A DNA stretch of 8,365 bases from the NCBI GenBank assembly GCA_955652715.1, contig CATPBS010000084.1, positions 1-8,365 of the forward strand, given 5' to 3'. The stretch is from an uncultured Candidatus Udaeobacter sp. GTDB lineage: Bacteria; Verrucomicrobiota; Verrucomicrobiia; Chthoniobacterales; UBA10450. A program made the translations under genes and the position numbers. This document shows positions 6,786-8,365 of the stretch, in pieces. The notes under the pieces were generated by a model. That model was given only the letters and a program-made list of their open reading frames with translations, was not told where the DNA came from and searched no databases. The first letter of the stretch is position 1. Each line of letters opens with the position of its first letter.

Positions 6786-6849
6786 CTGCAGCGGCAGGCG
6801 TGTCGCCTGCGGGCATTGGAGATTGCGGCCGACATGGGTAGCTCTACCG
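6786..6849 (+). repeat. REP-like doublet upstream of the RAYT gene, right arm decayed
   Basis: The left arm reads CTGCAGC then a perfect 7-bp palindrome with a TGT loop (6794-6800 with 6804-6810). The first 25 bases match the downstream element at 7313 in 20 of 25 positions, and all five differences are C/T transitions. The right end (about 6825-6849) matches the end of the downstream element in about 18 of 25 positions but has lost its clean stem. Total length is 64 bp against 66 bp for the partner. The element starts 2 bp after the sco stop. Confidence 0.65.
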
Positions 6850-6857
6850 GGAAACAA

Positions 6858-7307
6858 ATGATCAAGGATCGCCCGCACCGCCTTGACCTTGTTTATTCCC
6901 GTTCGCCTCTTTTCTTTGTCACGTTCTGCACGCGCAATCGCAGAAAGATTCCTTCGTTAGACCTCGCCAAAAGTGCGCTTGAAGACTATGCGCGCCGCGC
7001 AATTCTCAAGTTCGACGTCGCCGTCGGCCGGTACGTGATCATGCCTGATCATGTGCATCTTTTCATCCGAGGTGATGAGTACTTCGCTCTTTCAACGTGG
7101 GTTGGCGGACTAAAGCGAGCAATGTCAGTGGCCCTGATGAGGCAGCGGTTCTGGCAGCCTGGGTTCTTTGATCACGTATAGCGCAGCGACGAAAGCTACG
7201 CAGAAAAATGGAACTACGTACGAGACAATCCTGTTCGAGCGGGACTGGTCGATTACGCCGCAAATTGGCCATATCAAGGCGAAATCGTGGTAATCGATCG
7301 AGCGTGA
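6858..7307 (+). pseudogene. RAYT (REP-associated tyrosine transposase, IS200/Y1 type), broken by an in-frame amber stop
   Basis: RAYT proteins are single-strand DNA transposase relatives that bind and cleave REP hairpins next to a GTAG box. The reading from ATG 6858 runs 149 codons to a TGA at 7305-7307, interrupted only by TAG at 7179-7181 (codon 108). Before the stop lie RPHRLDLVYSRSPLFFVTFC and the metal-binding motif MPDHVHLFI (His65 and His67), then the WQPGFFDHV block. After it, in the same frame, come SYAEKWNYVRDNPVRAGLV with the catalytic Tyr120 (codon 7215-7217) and a normal C-terminus. The truncated product would therefore lack the nucleophile. A single T-to-A change (TTG to TAG) would explain the break. 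The start at 6858 is preferred over GTG 6780 and ATG 6834 because those lie within the flanking repeat or before it, and GGG at 6849-6851 is a fair ribosome site. A sequencing error cannot be excluded. Confidence 0.85.
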
Positions 7308-7312
7308 CAGGT

Positions 7313-7378
7313 CTGTAGTGGCAGGCGTGCTGCTTGCAAAAGCGTCAAAGACCGCAGCCGACACGGCTGCCTCCACAG
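7313..7378 (+). repeat. REP-like doublet downstream of the RAYT gene
   Basis: This 66-bp element begins CTGTAGTGGCAG and ends CTGCCTCCACAG, inverted termini that match at 10 of 12 positions. The left arm has the GTAG box followed by an imperfect palindrome (7321-7337). The right arm is a perfect 7-bp stem with an ACA loop (7354-7360 with 7364-7370). It begins 6 bp after the RAYT frame ends and stops 15 bp before the convergent rmlA stop codon. As RNA its arms could fold from either strand and help separate the convergent genes, but no T-tract is present. Confidence 0.7.
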
Positions 7379-7392
7379 AAGACGTGGAAACT

Positions 7393-8286
7393 CTACCCCA
7401 CGGGCTCCGGACCGGCGCTTGGTCCCTCGTCGCAAACCATCCGCAGATAGTCGCGATATTCGTTCTTCGGCAATCCATTGATGATCTTGGAGAGATCGGA
7501 TGGCGTAATGAAACCCATGCGAAGTGCGACTTCCTCCAGGCACGCGATTTTCAAACCCTGCCGATGCTCGATGGTCGCGATGTAATTGCTCGCCTCAAGC
7601 AACGCCGTGGTCGTGCCGGTGTCGAGCCATGCCATGCCGCGGCTAAGCAGCTTCACATGCAGCTCGTTGCGCTGAAGATAAAGCAAATTCAAATCCGTGA
7701 TCTCGAGCTCGCCGCGTGCTGATGGCCGCAGCGTGCGACAAAGATCGACAACGCGCTCATCGTAAACATACAGCCCAGGCACGGCGAAATGGCTCTTCGG
7801 TTGCTTGGGTTTTTCTTCGAGGCTAATGGCTTTGCCTTCTGCGTCGAACTCAACCACGCCATAGCGCTCGGGGTCGCGAACTTGATAGCCGAAAATGCAT
7901 GCGCCTTGCTCGATGGCGAGCGCGTCGCGATAGAAGTCGAGTTTCCCATAGAAAATGTTGTCGCCAAGAATGAGAGATGCGCCCGAGTCCCCGATAAATT
8001 TCGCACCGATCAGAAACGCCTGCGCGATCCCTTCCGGCTTCAGCTGTGCGGCGTACTCGATGCGGATGCCGAGTTGTGCGCCGTCGCCCAAATAATCTTC
8101 GAGCATCGGCAGATCTTTTGGAGTCGAGATGATCAGCACCTCGCGGAGACCGCCGAGCATAAGAGTCGCGAGCGGGTAGCAAATCATCGGCTTGTCGTAG
8201 ATCGGCAGCAGCTGTTTGCACACAATCTTGGTGAGCGGAAAGAGACGCGTCCCCGCGCCACCAGCGAGAAGTATGGCTTTCTTCAT
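7393..8286 (-). CDS. rmlA: Glucose-1-phosphate thymidylyltransferase
   Basis: RmlA catalyses dTTP + glucose-1-phosphate to dTDP-glucose + diphosphate, the first step to dTDP-rhamnose and other deoxysugars for surface polysaccharide, in the cytoplasm. The ATG at 8286 gives 297 residues, the normal family length, and places MKKAILLAGGAGTRLFPLTK at the very N-terminus. An 11-residue in-frame extension from the ATG at 8319 is not homologous and is left out. Landmarks are the nucleotide loop GGAGTRL (9-15), KQLLPIYDKPMICYPL (24-39), LGDNIFYG (107-114, Asp109 metal ligand), RYGVVEFD (141-148), LEEKP (156-160), SARGELEITDLN (189-200) and AWLDTG (219-224, Asp222 metal ligand). All catalytic features are intact. 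The gene converges with the oxidase operon and RAYT, so it belongs to a different transcription unit that continues beyond 8365. The 79 bases upstream of its start show no promoter I can support. Confidence 0.96.
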   Translation of the reverse strand: MKKAILLAGGAGTRLFPLTKIVCKQLLPIYDKPMICYPLATLMLGGLREVLIISTPKDLPMLEDYLGDGAQLGIRIEYAAQLKPEGIAQAFLIGAKFIGDSGASLILGDNIFYGKLDFYRDALAIEQGACIFGYQVRDPERYGVVEFDAEGKAISLEEKPKQPKSHFAVPGLYVYDERVVDLCRTLRPSARGELEITDLNLLYLQRNELHVKLLSRGMAWLDTGTTTALLEASNYIATIEHRQGLKIACLEEVALRMGFITPSDLSKIINGLPKNEYRDYLRMVCDEGPSAGPEPVG

Positions 8287-8365
8287 TTTCGATTTTCGAC
8301 CGGTGCCGCTCCAACGCAAAAGTAATTCCGCCCATTCCTGCCAGAATCGGCGACAAATACGCCAT

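Noticed and set aside
6794..6810. Rho-independent terminator after sco
   Set aside because: The stem is only 7 bp and no T-tract follows. It fits the repeat family better.
6780..6857. GTG 6780 or ATG 6834 as the RAYT start
   Set aside because: This stretch is occupied by the repeat doublet. RAYT-like sequence begins only after ATG 6858, which also has a better ribosome site.
7789..8325. 178-codon plus-strand open frame opposite rmlA
   Set aside because: It is antisense to RmlA, whose catalytic motifs are all intact on the minus strand.
8283..8365. Possible 3' end of an upstream minus-strand gene whose TGA overlaps the rmlA ATG
   Set aside because: Only 26 codons are visible, with no motif. 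A second frame is also open to the edge, so no call can be supported.

Overview
The window looks like a chromosomal segment of a moderately GC-rich soil bacterium. The best guess is Verrucomicrobiota, near the Spartobacteria or 'Candidatus Udaeobacter' group. That placement is inferred from the oxidase gene style, a small CPFC-motif membrane protein inside the operon, and a RAYT gene with CTGTAG-headed palindromic repeats. It was not tested by any search.

Bases 1-6783 form one tightly packed plus-strand operon for an aa3-type cytochrome c oxidase and its assembly factors. The order is ctaD (subunit I, 5' end outside the window), ctaE (III), ctaF (IV), two small membrane-protein genes of unknown function, ctaC (II, CuA), ctaA (heme A synthase), ctaB (heme O synthase) and a sco-type copper chaperone. 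Most junctions are overlaps (ATGA, GTGA, 8 bp) or gaps of 0-8 bp, so transcription and translation are probably coupled. Subunits I and II carry the metal sites, and III and IV complete the core. CtaB then CtaA convert heme B to heme O to heme A, and Sco delivers or reduces copper for CuA. The ctaC-ctaA junction is the only loose one. It holds a palindromic repeat whose right arm is read through as the N-terminus of CtaA.

The oxidase has unusual residues. Subunit I keeps the heme, CuB and D-channel residues, but the K-channel lysine (bovine K319) is Ile and the K-channel serine (bovine S255) is Ala. Subunit II keeps the CuA ligands, but Phe stands at both aromatic positions matching bovine W104 and W106, and Gln replaces the CuA-loop Glu. 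Subunit III has a polar insert of roughly 85 residues between two membrane helices.

Bases 6784-7392 are a REP/RAYT island. It holds a RAYT (Y1-type, IS200-like) transposase gene broken by one in-frame amber codon between its HVH motif and its catalytic Tyr. Related inverted-repeat doublets of about 65 bp flank it on both sides. A third, related doublet is the one inside the ctaC-ctaA junction.

Bases 7393-8286, on the minus strand and convergent with the rest, encode RmlA (glucose-1-phosphate thymidylyltransferase), probably the edge of a separate dTDP-sugar or cell-surface polysaccharide locus. The last 79 bases hold nothing I can call.
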